DNA from: Clostridiales bacterium
Lineage (GTDB): Bacteria > Acidobacteriota > Aminicenantia > Aminicenantales > UBA8522
DNA length: 55,846 nt
Reading direction: 5' to 3'
Assembly (NCBI GenBank): GCA_029907205.1
Contig: JARYMI010000021.1
Span: 1 to 55,846 of the forward strand
The notes under the pieces are model-generated. The model was not told where the DNA came from, ran no database searches, and saw nothing but the letters and a program-made list of their open reading frames with translations. Positions 43,450 through 52,330 of this stretch are shown piece by piece (position 1 is the first letter of the stretch; each line of letters starts with the position of its first letter). The translations under genes and the position numbers were made by a program.

Positions 43450-43938
43450 ATGGCGAGCGATACTAAAGTGGCTGACATCTATTCTCAGGCCGGCGAGATA
43501 CTGGATGCTCTCCGTGAGATCGAGCTGATCGTGGCCGAGCTCTACCGGCAGTTCTCTCGCTCGTTTCGCGAGGACCGCGTCTTCTGGGAGAGCCTTTCCA
43601 AAGACGAAGAAAACCACGCGGCCATCGTCACGGAGCTCAAAAACACGCTGTTCAAGAACGGGTCTCCGTTCGAGATCGGAAAGATTAACGTCTTTGTCCT
43701 GAACACATACCGCCAGGGCCTGACCAGCCAGATCGAACGGCTGCGAAAAGGCCAGTTAGCCAGACGGAGCGCCTTTTTTATTGCCAGAGACTTTGAAAAA
43801 ACCCTGGTTGATCACAGGTTTTACGACGCCATCAGGAGCGACAACAGAGAATACAAGGCCCTTCAAAGCAGAATTCAGAGGGAAACCGAGATCCATCTCC
43901 AGAAGCTGGAGAACTACATCAAAACTCTTTTTCTCTGA
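43450..43938 (+). CDS. Ferritin-like four-helix protein
   Basis: A 162-residue, all-helical protein. The sequence reads as helices with EIELIVAELYRQFSRSF in the first and DEENHAAIVTEL in the second, the latter an E-x-x-H motif as in ferritin-like and rubrerythrin domains. The fourth helix ends ETEIHLQKLENYI, where the spacing of the Glu and His is not the canonical E-x-x-H, so a di-iron site is uncertain. Two ATG codons at 43447 and 43450 follow AGGGG. It may store iron or reduce peroxide, or be a degenerate relative. Convergent with the ABC permease gene, 18 bases apart. Confidence 0.6.
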   Translation: MASDTKVADIYSQAGEILDALREIELIVAELYRQFSRSFREDRVFWESLSKDEENHAAIVTELKNTLFKNGSPFEIGKINVFVLNTYRQGLTSQIERLRKGQLARRSAFFIARDFEKTLVDHRFYDAIRSDNREYKALQSRIQRETEIHLQKLENYIKTLFL

Positions 43939-43956
43939 AGCCCTGCCTGAAGCTCC

Positions 43957-44748
43957 TCACTCGCCGATTTTGGCGAGAAGTCCTCTCTTCTTTACCGTTT
44001 TCATCACCAGGCAGAAAAATAGAAAAGCCACTCCGATATAAGCGGTGTCCAGGGCGAAAGACTGAATTAATTCATGATGGGGAAAGCTTCCCGTGTGGAT
44101 GATCCCCCTCATCCCTTCAAAAACATAGGAGGCAGGGATAAAGCGGGCGATCGCCTGGAGTGCTGGGGGCAGGACGGAAACAGGATAGAAAACCGCCGAG
44201 ACGGGCTGGAAGAGGAGGGCCAGACCCCAGGCCAGGACTTCGGCCTGCTGGCCGAAGCGAAGGATGAGAGAGATGGTGATGATCCCGATCGCCCAGCCTA
44301 AGATGACCAGGCTGAGGATGAAAGGAAGCAGGGATATCCCTAATAAGAAGATGTTGAAGGAATAGAGAAGCCAGGCAAGGAGAGACATGATCGTGCCGGC
44401 GATGATGATCTTGACGCTTGAGACCAGCATCAGCGAGACGACATACTCGAGGGGCTTGAGCGGGCTGGCAAAAATGTTGAGGAAGTTGCGGGCCCAGATG
44501 TCTTCAAGGAAAGAAACCGAAATGCCCTGCTGGGAACGGAAAAGGATATCCCAGAGAATCAACGCGCCTAAGAGAAAGGCGACAAAATTGGGCAGGTTTT
44601 CCCGGTAGCGGACAAGATAAAGGCTGATGAACCCCCAGAGGAGGAGGTCGAGAAACGGCCAGTAGAAGATCTCCATCAGCCGCGGCAAGCTGCGGCGGTA
44701 AAGATAAATATGCCGCATGAAAAGAGCTATGATGCGATGGAGACTCAT
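43957..44748 (-). CDS. ABC-2 type transporter permease
   Basis: A 263-residue membrane protein with six predicted helices. The N-terminal cytoplasmic RIIALFMRHIYLYRRSLPRL and the middle segment WARNFLNIFASPLKPLEYV match ABC-2 permeases (NodJ/YadH-like). The ATG overlaps the preceding ATPase stop in an ATGA, so the two are coupled. One permease and one ATPase suggest a homodimer of permeases, exporting a drug, lipid or polysaccharide precursor. The substrate cannot be told. Confidence 0.85.
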   Translation of the reverse strand: MSLHRIIALFMRHIYLYRRSLPRLMEIFYWPFLDLLLWGFISLYLVRYRENLPNFVAFLLGALILWDILFRSQQGISVSFLEDIWARNFLNIFASPLKPLEYVVSLMLVSSVKIIIAGTIMSLLAWLLYSFNIFLLGISLLPFILSLVILGWAIGIITISLILRFGQQAEVLAWGLALLFQPVSAVFYPVSVLPPALQAIARFIPASYVFEGMRGIIHTGSFPHHELIQSFALDTAYIGVAFLFFCLVMKTVKKRGLLAKIGE

Positions 44749-45479
44749 GCTTTCTCTCCCCTGGCCAGCTGGAGAAAAACCTCTTCCAGGTTCTGCCGGC
44801 GAAAGCTCTGAACCACGTCAGCCGGCTTCCCAGAGGCGATGATCCGTCCTTTGTGCAGAAAAATGATCCGGTCAGAGATTTCCTCCATTTCCTTCATGTT
44901 ATGGGAAGTGTAGATGATGGAGATTCCCCGCTCTTTTTTTATCCGGCGCAGGAGCGTCCTTGTCTTGTCCGCGATATCCGGGTCCAGGCTGGCTGTGGGC
45001 TCGTCGAGAAAGAGCACCTTTGGCGAGTTGATCAAAGCCTTGGCCAAGTTGAGCCGGGTGATCAGGCCGGATGACAGGTGCCTGACTTCCTTGTTCCTGA
45101 TGCCCTCCATCTCGAATATCCTGAGCAACTCGCTTATTTTTTCTTCCTTGCGCCGGACATCGTAAAGCCAGGCAAAAACCTCCAGACTTTCTTTGACGGT
45201 CAGTGAATAGGGCATGGAAACGTAGGTTGATGAGAAATTGGCTTGCTGGAGGATCTCCGACCTGTGCTTTTCCAGGTCAAGCCCAAAAACCTTGATCGAG
45301 CCAGAAGTGGGCGTGGTCAGGCCGAGGAGCATGTGGATGATGGTCGTCTTCCCCGCGCCGTTGGGTCCCAGGAAGCCGAGGATTTCTCCCGGCTCGAGCC
45401 GGAAAGAAACCTCATCAACGGCCTTGAGCGTCTTAAAGAACTTTGTTAAGCGTGTGACTTCGACAATTGGGTCGGCCAT
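44745..45479 (-). CDS. ABC transporter ATP-binding protein
   Basis: A 244-residue ATPase of the DrrA/NodI-like group. Walker A is GPNGAGKTT, the signature is LSSGLITRLNLAKAL (a variant of LSGGQ), and Walker B is VLFLDEPTASLDPD, followed by the switch His in YTSHNM. The LSSGL variant is common in this subgroup. I chose ATG 45479; a longer TTG start at 45515 lies within the promoter. There is no SD, and the -10 box lies seven bases before the ATG, so the message is predicted leaderless. It is coupled to the ABC-2 permease. Confidence 0.9.
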   Translation of the reverse strand: MADPIVEVTRLTKFFKTLKAVDEVSFRLEPGEILGFLGPNGAGKTTIIHMLLGLTTPTSGSIKVFGLDLEKHRSEILQQANFSSTYVSMPYSLTVKESLEVFAWLYDVRRKEEKISELLRIFEMEGIRNKEVRHLSSGLITRLNLAKALINSPKVLFLDEPTASLDPDIADKTRTLLRRIKKERGISIIYTSHNMKEMEEISDRIIFLHKGRIIASGKPADVVQSFRRQNLEEVFLQLARGEKA

Positions 45480-45486
45480 GGGGACT

Positions 45487-45515
45487 AAGATAGCCGAAGT
45501 CCTGGCCAAAGGCAA
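45487..45515 (-). promoter_or_regulatory. Promoter of the ABC exporter operon, leaderless geometry
   Basis: On the minus strand TTGCCT (45515-45510), a 17-nt spacer and TATCTT (45492-45487), then seven bases to the ATG. Both boxes match four of six consensus positions. Confidence 0.5.
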
Positions 45516-45576
45516 CAGACGCCAGCTTCGTGCAAAGGCCTCTCCTGATATGATTCCATTCGCGGCTCGGTGGGAA

Positions 45577-45605
45577 TTGCAATGCGCCGGCCAAAGATGT
45601 ATAAA
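45577..45605 (+). promoter_or_regulatory. Candidate promoter of the CDF transporter gene
   Basis: TTGCAA (45577-45582), a 17-nt spacer and TATAAA (45600-45605), nine bases before the ATG. AAAGGAGG overlaps and follows the -10, so if this promoter is used the SD would lie at or before the 5' end. Confidence 0.4.
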
Positions 45606-45614
45606 AGGAGGAAG

Positions 45615-46547
45615 ATGATCGGAAAGTCCACCCCCGAGGATATGCTTCCGCCTGAAGCTAACAAGGGTCTCGGCTTCGTTGAAGGCTGGCTATCCATCGG
45701 TATTAACACGTCCCTCTTCTTTCTCAAGCTCTGGGCAGGGATGCGCATCGCCTCTGTGGCAATGGTGGCCGATGCCTGGCACACCCTCTCGGATTCTCTC
45801 ACTTCGGCCGTGGTCCTCTTAGGATTCTGGCTCTCGACAAAGCCGGCTGACGACAGACATCACTTTGGTCATGGCCGGGCCGAGGCCGTCGCTTCTCTCG
45901 TCATCGGCACGCTGCTGGCTGTCGTCGGGTTCAGCTTTCTTAAGGATTCCGTCAGCCGCCTGGCCCGCCACCAGGCTGTCGCTTTCGAGCTCCTGGGTAT
46001 CGTTGTCTTCTTCGCGTCGGCGGTCATCAAAGAAGCTCTGGCCCGGTTTTCACTCTGGGCCGGGAAAAAAATTCATTCCCGTGTTCTCATCGCGGATGCC
46101 TGGCACCATCGCAGCGACGCTGTCGCATCAGCTCTCGTCGCCGCCGGAGCGCTTTTCGGCAAGAGGGTGTGGTGGCTGGACGGCGCCATGGGCGTTGGCG
46201 TGTCTCTTCTTATCCTCTACGCCACGTACAGCATCATGAGAAGCGCTGTCAGCTATCTTCTGGGCGAGTCGCCCGGGAAAGCCCTGGAAATAAAAATCCA
46301 TGAGACCATCCGCGGCTCCGATAGCCGGCTTGACAGCGTTCATCACGTCCACGTCCACGATTATGGGGAGCACAGGGAGGTCACCGCTCACATCAAGCTG
46401 CCAGGCGGAATGAGCCTCGACGACGCTCACGCCATCGCTTCCAAAGCGGAAAAAACTCTCAAAGAGCAGCTCAACCTGGAGACGACGATCCATGTCGAGC
46501 CCGCCGAGGCCCAGCCTCCGGATGAGGAGGAAGACAAGAAAAAATGA
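45615..46547 (+). CDS. Cation diffusion facilitator (Zn/Fe/Mn/Co efflux)
   Basis: A 310-residue CDF transporter with six predicted helices. Metal-site motifs are H-x-x-x-D in transmembrane helix 2 (His56 and Asp60 in VADAWHTLSD) and again in helix 5 (IADAWHHRSD), the pattern of Zn-selective members. Between them is RHHFGHGRAEA. The cytosolic C-terminal domain (after about residue 210) has the VHHVHVHDYGEHREVTAHIK metal-binding block. It exports Zn(II) or another divalent metal from the cytosol. The start at ATG 45615 is supported by AAAGGAGG. Other efflux genes nearby (the RND relic) are not in its operon. It is followed at 22 bases by the chimeric gene. Confidence 0.88.
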   Translation: MIGKSTPEDMLPPEANKGLGFVEGWLSIGINTSLFFLKLWAGMRIASVAMVADAWHTLSDSLTSAVVLLGFWLSTKPADDRHHFGHGRAEAVASLVIGTLLAVVGFSFLKDSVSRLARHQAVAFELLGIVVFFASAVIKEALARFSLWAGKKIHSRVLIADAWHHRSDAVASALVAAGALFGKRVWWLDGAMGVGVSLLILYATYSIMRSAVSYLLGESPGKALEIKIHETIRGSDSRLDSVHHVHVHDYGEHREVTAHIKLPGGMSLDDAHAIASKAEKTLKEQLNLETTIHVEPAEAQPPDEEEDKKK

Positions 46548-46569
46548 GCCTTCTGACCACAGGCTTTGA

Positions 46570-48168
46570 ATGCCAATCAACCGAAGAAATTTCATGACCT
46601 TCAACAAACAGTCCTCAGCGAAAATAACAAAACCTCTCGTCGATATCCTGATTTTCCTCTTTTCCTATTTCGCGGCATTTTTCATCATGTTCGAGGGAAT
46701 TCCTGATTCCGCTCATCTCAAACGCGCGTTGCTCCTTGCGCTTTTCGTTATCCTCGCCAGAATTGCCTGTTTCCATGCGTTTTCGATTTATCTGGCGGCC
46801 TGGAAATTCTTTTCTGTCATTGATGCCGTTGCCGTGTTTAGAGCGGTCCTTCCCGTGACCGCCGCGCTGCTTTTGGGAAGATTTCTTCTTCCTGCGAAGT
46901 GGCCTCTGTTCAAACTCCCCCTGAGCATCATCTCTCTGGAATTTTTCCTTACCCTCACAGGAACTCTCGGCGTGCGGATGATAGATAGACTTGCCTATGA
47001 ACGCGCAGAGGGGAGGATCCAAAAAAGAAAGAACATCCTGTTGATTGGAGCCGGCGAGGCGGGAAACAATGTCGCAAAAGAATTGAGTCGAAGACACTGT
47101 TCGGAAGCAAGAGTTTTGGGGTTCGTCGATGACGATCCAAAAGTGTTCAATAGCGTGATCCGTGGAATAAGAGTCCTGGGAAACACAGCCCAAATTCCAG
47201 AAATTATCAAGAAATTCAATATCGATGAGGCCATCATCACGACCCCTGGCCTCGCATCAGAAGATGTGCAGCGAATAATCAAAATCTGCACAGGAACGAA
47301 AATAAAATTGAAAACGATCCATCGCTCGTTTGCCCTTGTGTTTGATGACACGGGCATTCCAGATGTCCCCCAGACAGATTCGGAAGCTATGGTGAGAGAA
47401 CAATTGCGGGCGTTTAAGGACCTAACGGAGCGAGACTATGACGCCGCAGCCGAAACAAAATATCCAGTCGATCATTTGTACGAAGCCACTAAGCCTTTCA
47501 GCGACCCGCAAGGTTTGAGCGGCGACCTGCTAATGGCGGCGGGCACGATGATAAAGCTGCTCCGCCTCGCGGCCGGCGCGTCGGTGCTCGACCTGGGCTG
47601 TGGATGCGGGTGGACCTCGATTCTTCTGGCGCGCTGTGGGTTCCGGGTCACAGGCCTGGATTTGAACTCGTCGTCACTCGAAATAGCCCGGCGCAATGCT
47701 CAAGCGATCGGCATTCCGGTGACGTTCATTAACGCAGACATGCAGAGTTTTACGACAGATCGGTTCTTCGATGCCCTCGTTGTTTTTGATTCAATGCATC
47801 ACTGCTTGAGAGAACGCTCAGTTCTCTTAAGAGCCGAGGCCGCGCTCCGTCCAGGAGGAAAGATCATTTTGTGCGAACAAGCTCATTCTGACGAGACTCG
47901 GGCTGGCATTCTGACACACAAAGCCGCCATCCAGGCCATGCAAAAACACGGCACGCTTGAAAAGGGACTTGGAACAAGGTATCTGGTTCGCCTTCTGTTC
48001 GATTGCGGGTTTGAGAGGGTCACGGTATTCTCGACGCCGTATCACTACCGCACATGGCTCATGGCACGCAAACCTCGGGCTGGAAAAGAAGCAGTCCGCA
48101 GCGTTCATTACACGTCGGACTTTGAAAGAGCTCTGTGGTTCTATGAGTCAGACGGACTGTCAGGATGA
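46570..48168 (+). CDS. Chimera: FlaA1/WbpM-type membrane and Rossmann N-terminus joined to a SAM methyltransferase
   Basis: A 532-residue protein in two parts. Residues 1-150 contain four hydrophobic helices, and 155-260 form a Rossmann domain ([20 protein letters not shown], with GAGEAG at 160-165; GFVDDDP at 184-190; [20 protein letters not shown]). This is the N-terminal half of polysaccharide-type 4,6-dehydratases (FlaA1/WbpM/CapD). In those proteins a dehydratase domain follows; here, after a linker, a class I methyltransferase begins ([20 protein letters not shown], motif I at 339-347; D-x-N at [14 protein letters not shown] in the later strand). No SDR catalytic Tyr/Lys is present. I infer a membrane-tethered methyltransferase for lipid-linked sugars. 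The start at ATG 46570 lacks a clear SD; 46594 is an alternative. Confidence 0.78.
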   Translation: MPINRRNFMTFNKQSSAKITKPLVDILIFLFSYFAAFFIMFEGIPDSAHLKRALLLALFVILARIACFHAFSIYLAAWKFFSVIDAVAVFRAVLPVTAALLLGRFLLPAKWPLFKLPLSIISLEFFLTLTGTLGVRMIDRLAYERAEGRIQKRKNILLIGAGEAGNNVAKELSRRHCSEARVLGFVDDDPKVFNSVIRGIRVLGNTAQIPEIIKKFNIDEAIITTPGLASEDVQRIIKICTGTKIKLKTIHRSFALVFDDTGIPDVPQTDSEAMVREQLRAFKDLTERDYDAAAETKYPVDHLYEATKPFSDPQGLSGDLLMAAGTMIKLLRLAAGASVLDLGCGCGWTSILLARCGFRVTGLDLNSSSLEIARRNAQAIGIPVTFINADMQSFTTDRFFDALVVFDSMHHCLRERSVLLRAEAALRPGGKIILCEQAHSDETRAGILTHKAAIQAMQKHGTLEKGLGTRYLVRLLFDCGFERVTVFSTPYHYRTWLMARKPRAGKEAVRSVHYTSDFERALWFYESDGLSG

Positions 48169-49188
48169 CCAGGCGCGGGGGAAGAAGAGCTTTTCGAAAA
48201 GGCCGATGGCATAGCGGTCGGTCATGCCGGCGATAAAATCAGCCACTTTCCTTGCACGCGAATCGCCCGCGGGATAAGGCTTTATGTAAGGCTCGGGTTT
48301 CTCCAGCACATAGGCATAGAGGTCGGTCAGGAGTTTCTTGGCTTTATCAATTTCTTTCCTGGCAGGAGAGCTCAAGTAGACTTTTTCATACAAGAAGTCC
48401 CTGAGCTCCACGACCGCATCCATCATGCCGGGGGTCATGGCGATTTTTGAAAGATTTTCTTCCAGGCTTGTTTTGACGACATCTTCGACCATCCGGTCAA
48501 TCCGGCTGGCGTGCCATTTCCCCAAGGCTTTGATGAGATGGGTGGGGATGTCCTTCTCGGCAATGACCTCGGCCCTGATGGCATCATCGATATCGTGGTT
48601 GACGTAGGCGATAACGTCAGATATCCTGACGACCTGGCCTTCGAGAGTCGCCGGCATGTCCTCCCCGCTTTCGTCAAGGATTTCGCCTCTCCCCTTAGAA
48701 TGCTTGAGGATGCCATCCCGGACTTCGAAGGTTAGGTTTAATCCCTTGCCTTCGTACTCGAGTCTTTCGACGACACGCAGGCTCTGTTCATAATGAGTGA
48801 AACCGCCGGGAAGAAGTTGATTCAGAGTCTCTTCGCCGGCGTGGCCAAAAGGCGTGTGCCCGAGGTCATGCCCCAGAGCGATCGCTTCTGTGAGGTCTTC
48901 GTTAAGACGGAGCGACTTGGCGATTGTCCGGGCTATCTGGGAGACTTCAAGCGTGTGGGTCAGACGCGTCCGGTAGTGATCTCCGAAGGGCGCCAAAAAA
49001 ACCTGGGTTTTGTGTTTGAGCCGGCGAAAGGACTTAGAATGAATGATCCTGTCTCTGTCCCTCTGGAAAGCTGTCCTCAAAGGATGTAAGGCCTCGGGCC
49101 GCACTCGCCCCCGGGAAGCTGAGCTCAGGCAGGCTTGAGGAGCAAGAGTTTGTTGTTCGACCTCTTCGATTCTTTCGCGAATGGTCAT
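48160..49188 (-). CDS. dgt: Deoxyguanosinetriphosphate triphosphohydrolase-like protein
   Basis: A 342-residue HD-domain enzyme that hydrolyses dNTPs to nucleosides and triphosphate. The order of motifs is [24 protein letters not shown] (here [20 protein letters not shown]), [14 protein letters not shown] with the first HD-domain His, and [19 protein letters not shown] with the H...HD residues. The C-terminal GVDL-like block ends near the stop. The ATG overlaps the preceding gene's stop in ATGA. It is convergent with the methyltransferase chimera, overlapping it by nine bases. It may control dNTP pools or act in phage resistance, which is inference. Confidence 0.88.
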   Translation of the reverse strand: MTIRERIEEVEQQTLAPQACLSSASRGRVRPEALHPLRTAFQRDRDRIIHSKSFRRLKHKTQVFLAPFGDHYRTRLTHTLEVSQIARTIAKSLRLNEDLTEAIALGHDLGHTPFGHAGEETLNQLLPGGFTHYEQSLRVVERLEYEGKGLNLTFEVRDGILKHSKGRGEILDESGEDMPATLEGQVVRISDVIAYVNHDIDDAIRAEVIAEKDIPTHLIKALGKWHASRIDRMVEDVVKTSLEENLSKIAMTPGMMDAVVELRDFLYEKVYLSSPARKEIDKAKKLLTDLYAYVLEKPEPYIKPYPAGDSRARKVADFIAGMTDRYAIGLFEKLFFPRAWSS

Positions 49189-50396
49189 GAGGAAGATTGC
49201 TCAGCCATCGGCCAGGGCTCATTCTTCTGGGCTTGTTCGATGAGGAGACGAGGCACGGGAAAATTGATTTCCCGGCGGTGGGAAAGCTCCATTTTTTCCG
49301 TTACCATCCTCAAAGACTCGCCGATGCCTATCCTGTTCATCAGGGCAAACGGGCCCTCCGGCCACTCGAAGGCAAGCTGACAGAGCGTATCGACATCCTG
49401 GCGCCTGATGATCCCGGCTTCCACAACCTCGGCAGCGGTCATGAAAGCAACAGCCCACAGTCTTCGTTTGAGATAGTCGAGGGTTATCACATCCGTGGGT
49501 CTTCCCTCCTCCCGGGACGAGGCGGCAAACCCAGAAGAGGCATCCTTCTCGGAAGTCAAGAATTTTGGCGGTGAAAAAAAGTTATCGTAAACGCGGTGAA
49601 AGGGATGGTCTGATTGCGAGGAGTCGGCAAAAGAAGCGAGGCAGGCTGCAGCCAGCCTGGGCCCAACAGCCTTCAGCATCGAACCAAACCCACCCGGAAT
49701 GGAAAAAGCCTGCCGGCTGGCTTCTTCGACCCCGGCGCCGCTGAACCCTTCCTCGATCAGCCGCGCCGCTTCGAGGAGCACCCCGATTAATATGACGTTG
49801 GCCGCACCTCCCTTTCGGTAGCGGACGAGCGGGATGACTCTCTTGCGGGCCGCCTCCATGTAATGAGCCGCTGCCGCCAGGCTCTCCTTTGACGACAACC
49901 TCAGCGCCGCAAGCTCTGCCGCTTTGATCTTATGGGCTGGGAAAAAGAAATGCATCCAGACAACCCGTTCCGGCCGCCGCGCGGCCAACGCCAGGACATC
50001 AGCGTCCAGGCAGGAGGTGCCAGTGGCCAGCACGACGGCCGGTGGGCATATTTCATCCAGTTTCCCCAGCAGTTCTTTTTTCAGCTCCAGGTCCTCGGAA
50101 ACCGACTCAATGACGAGCCGCAGGCTCTTCCCCTGGCATCCCTGCTCAAGGTCTTGCCCGAAGCGAATCCGGCTCTTGATCTCGTTAGCCTGGCGCTCCG
50201 TGAAAATCCCCTTAGTCCGAGCGTCTTCAAGTTCCTGCCCGATCAAAGCCAGAGACCGACGGAGGCTGGGTTCACTTCTTCCGACGAGTCCGACGCTGAG
50301 CCCGTTTTGTGCATAGGCTTGAGCGATGGCAGATCCCATGAGTCCCGTACCAACAACCAGGACCTCAACATTGCTCCAATCAGTTTGGTGCTCCAT
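49185..50396 (-). CDS. 3-hydroxyacyl-CoA dehydrogenase family protein
   Basis: A 403-residue NAD-dependent dehydrogenase. The Rossmann motif is [20 protein letters not shown] (GTGLMG at 16-21), and the catalytic His region is [20 protein letters not shown], a slightly altered version of the usual GxHFFNP segment. The second domain is a repeated C-terminal 3HCDH domain ([20 protein letters not shown] and a later [20 protein letters not shown]). Fatty acid beta-oxidation is the usual role, but no thiolase or crotonase is adjacent. AAGGAAA lies before ATG 50396. The 3' end overlaps dgt, so the two are coupled. Confidence 0.85.
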   Translation of the reverse strand: MEHQTDWSNVEVLVVGTGLMGSAIAQAYAQNGLSVGLVGRSEPSLRRSLALIGQELEDARTKGIFTERQANEIKSRIRFGQDLEQGCQGKSLRLVIESVSEDLELKKELLGKLDEICPPAVVLATGTSCLDADVLALAARRPERVVWMHFFFPAHKIKAAELAALRLSSKESLAAAAHYMEAARKRVIPLVRYRKGGAANVILIGVLLEAARLIEEGFSGAGVEEASRQAFSIPGGFGSMLKAVGPRLAAACLASFADSSQSDHPFHRVYDNFFSPPKFLTSEKDASSGFAASSREEGRPTDVITLDYLKRRLWAVAFMTAAEVVEAGIIRRQDVDTLCQLAFEWPEGPFALMNRIGIGESLRMVTEKMELSHRREINFPVPRLLIEQAQKNEPWPMAEQSSS

Positions 50397-50435
50397 TTCT
50401 TTCCTTCTTGCTCTCTGCGTCTCTCGCGTCAGGCC

Positions 50436-50441
50436 ATTATA
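50436..50441 (-). promoter_or_regulatory. -10 box of the 3HCDH/dgt operon
   Basis: A perfect TATAAT on the minus strand about 40 bases before the ATG; a weak TTCAAG lies at the -35 position. Confidence 0.45.
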
Positions 50442-50536
50442 ACACAAGCAAAGCACTTCTTGAATTTTTCAGAGGTTTTAAGTAATGTCTAAGCCATCGG
50501 GGACGGCCCTCAAGAAAGACCGCACCCGGGATAGAC

Positions 50537-51199
50537 ATGAGCGGCCTGATCGAAGCCAACGTCAAAGCTCTCCTCAAAGAGCTTCCCACCCATGTCGTCC
50601 TCGTCGCCGCCGCCAAATCCCGCGCTCCCGAGGAGATACTAGAAGCTGTCCGGGGTGGGGTGAAAATCATCGGCGAGAACTATGTCCAGGAGGCCCTGGC
50701 GGCGTTCCAGGTCGTCGGAAGACAGGCAGAATGGCATTTTATCGGCCATCTCCAGAGAAACAAGGTCAAGAAGGCAGTCGAATTTTTCGACCTAATCGAG
50801 ACCGTTGACTCGCTCGATATCGGGCAGGAGATTTCGAAGCGGAGTGCTGCGCGGGGGAAGGTCACGCCCATTCTGGTCGAGATCAACAGCGGCCGTGAGC
50901 CTCAAAAATTTGGCGTCATGCCCGAAGAGGCCAAAGATCTCGTCAAGCAACTCGGCTGCCTGCCCAGCATCAACGTGCAGGGTCTGATGACCATGGGCCC
51001 CGAATTCGGAGACCCTGAAGAAGCCCGGCCCTATTTCCGGGTGACAAGGGAAATCTTCGAAGAGGTCAAAGCCACGGGTTTTCCGGGTGTTGAGATGAAG
51101 TGGCTGTCCATGGGGATGTCCCATTCCTACAGGGTGGCCATCGAGGAAGGAGCTAACATGGTCCGCATCGGAACAAAAATTTTTGGCCCGCGATCATAA
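50537..51199 (+). CDS. yggS: YggS-family pyridoxal phosphate homeostasis protein
   Basis: A 220-residue protein of the alanine-racemase N-terminal fold that binds PLP and keeps the free cofactor in balance. The PLP lysine is Lys27 in VLVAAAKSRAPEE, followed by IGENYVQEALA and EWHFIGHLQRNK, all diagnostic. The C-terminal EMKWLSMGMSHSYRVAIEEG and VRIGTKIFG are also conserved. It has no enzymatic activity in known examples. The N-terminus is about ten residues shorter than usual. It heads a co-directional cluster with a dipeptide epimerase and a PLP-dependent synthase; PLP homeostasis next to a PLP enzyme is a sensible link. Confidence 0.9.
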   Translation: MSGLIEANVKALLKELPTHVVLVAAAKSRAPEEILEAVRGGVKIIGENYVQEALAAFQVVGRQAEWHFIGHLQRNKVKKAVEFFDLIETVDSLDIGQEISKRSAARGKVTPILVEINSGREPQKFGVMPEEAKDLVKQLGCLPSINVQGLMTMGPEFGDPEEARPYFRVTREIFEEVKATGFPGVEMKWLSMGMSHSYRVAIEEGANMVRIGTKIFGPRS

Positions 51200-51214
51200 A
51201 GGAGGGACAAGAGC

Positions 51215-52306
51215 ATGAGAATTAGCGGAATCGACGTTTATTATTTCGATATCCCTCTCGAACAACCGTTCAAGATCGCCATCGGCACGGTTCACGAAGC
51301 AAACAACGTCCTGGTTCGAGTTCAGACCGATGAAGGCATCACCGGCCTTGGGGAGTCATGCCCGTTTGCTCCTATCACAGGAGAGACTCAAGAAACCAAC
51401 ATTGCCGTGGCGAGGAACCTGAGGGACATGCTTATCGGCAAGGACCCTCTGGCCATCGAACCATTTTTAGGCCTGACTGGGGGTTTGCTCCATTCTAATC
51501 CAAGCATCGTGGCTGCTTTCGACATGGCCCTCTATGATATCTTGGGGAAAGTTGCTTCCCTTCCCCTCTTCAGGCTTCTGGGCGGAGAGCCGCGGTCGCT
51601 TGAGACCGACATCACGGCTGGCCTGGATACTCCTGAAAAAATGGCAGCCAGGGCGAAAGAATTTATCGCCCAAGGCTACAGGAAGATAAAAATCAAGGTG
51701 GGTCAGGACCCTGAACTTGACATCGCCAGGCTCGAGGCCATCCGCGAAGCTATCGGCGGAACCCCTGCCATCAGCATTGACGCCAACCAAGGATGGACGG
51801 TGCCGCAGGCCCTGGCCGCCCTCAAGGGAATGGAGAAATTCAGGATTCTGTTCGTCGAACAACCTGTCGTTTCCTGGGATACGGACGGTCTGAGGGCTGT
51901 TCGCCAAAATTCTCCCATTCCCGTGATGGCGGATGAAGCTCTTTTCTCCCCGCAAGATGCTATCAAGCTCATCAAGGCTGACGCCTGCGATTACTTCAAC
52001 ATCAAGCTGATGAAGGCCGGCGGCATCGCCAATTCTCTGAAAATAGGCCACATCGCCGAAAGCGCCAACATCCGGGCGATGGTGGGCTGCATGTTAGAGA
52101 CGCGCCTGGCCCTGACTGCAGCGGCTCACCTCATGGCAGCCCGGAAGAACATCATCTTCGCCGACCTTGACGGGAATGCCTCCCACACCGTCGACCCGGT
52201 CGTCGGAGGGATGGAGGTCAAGGGAGGCGCCATCACGCTCCCAGAATCGCCCGGATTGGGAGTAGACATCGACCCGGCTTTCTTAAAAAAATTGCGCCGG
52301 GTATGA
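51215..52306 (+). CDS. L-Ala-D/L-Glu epimerase-like dipeptide epimerase
   Basis: A 363-residue member of the enolase superfamily (muconate-lactonising subgroup). The catalytic K-x-K is Lys159 and Lys161 in YRKIKIKVG; metal ligands are Asp189 (IDAN), Glu215 (VEQP) and Asp240 (ADEA); the general base partner is Lys264 in IKLMKAGG. This set fits dipeptide epimerases, which racemise the second residue of dipeptides such as L-Ala-L-Glu from peptidoglycan recycling. Related proteins are specific for other dipeptides, so the substrate is not certain. AAAGGAGG precedes the ATG. It lies 15 bases after yggS. Confidence 0.88.
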   Translation: MRISGIDVYYFDIPLEQPFKIAIGTVHEANNVLVRVQTDEGITGLGESCPFAPITGETQETNIAVARNLRDMLIGKDPLAIEPFLGLTGGLLHSNPSIVAAFDMALYDILGKVASLPLFRLLGGEPRSLETDITAGLDTPEKMAARAKEFIAQGYRKIKIKVGQDPELDIARLEAIREAIGGTPAISIDANQGWTVPQALAALKGMEKFRILFVEQPVVSWDTDGLRAVRQNSPIPVMADEALFSPQDAIKLIKADACDYFNIKLMKAGGIANSLKIGHIAESANIRAMVGCMLETRLALTAAAHLMAARKNIIFADLDGNASHTVDPVVGGMEVKGGAITLPESPGLGVDIDPAFLKKLRRV

Positions 52307-52330
52307 GGCTATAAAAAAAAGAAAAACACA

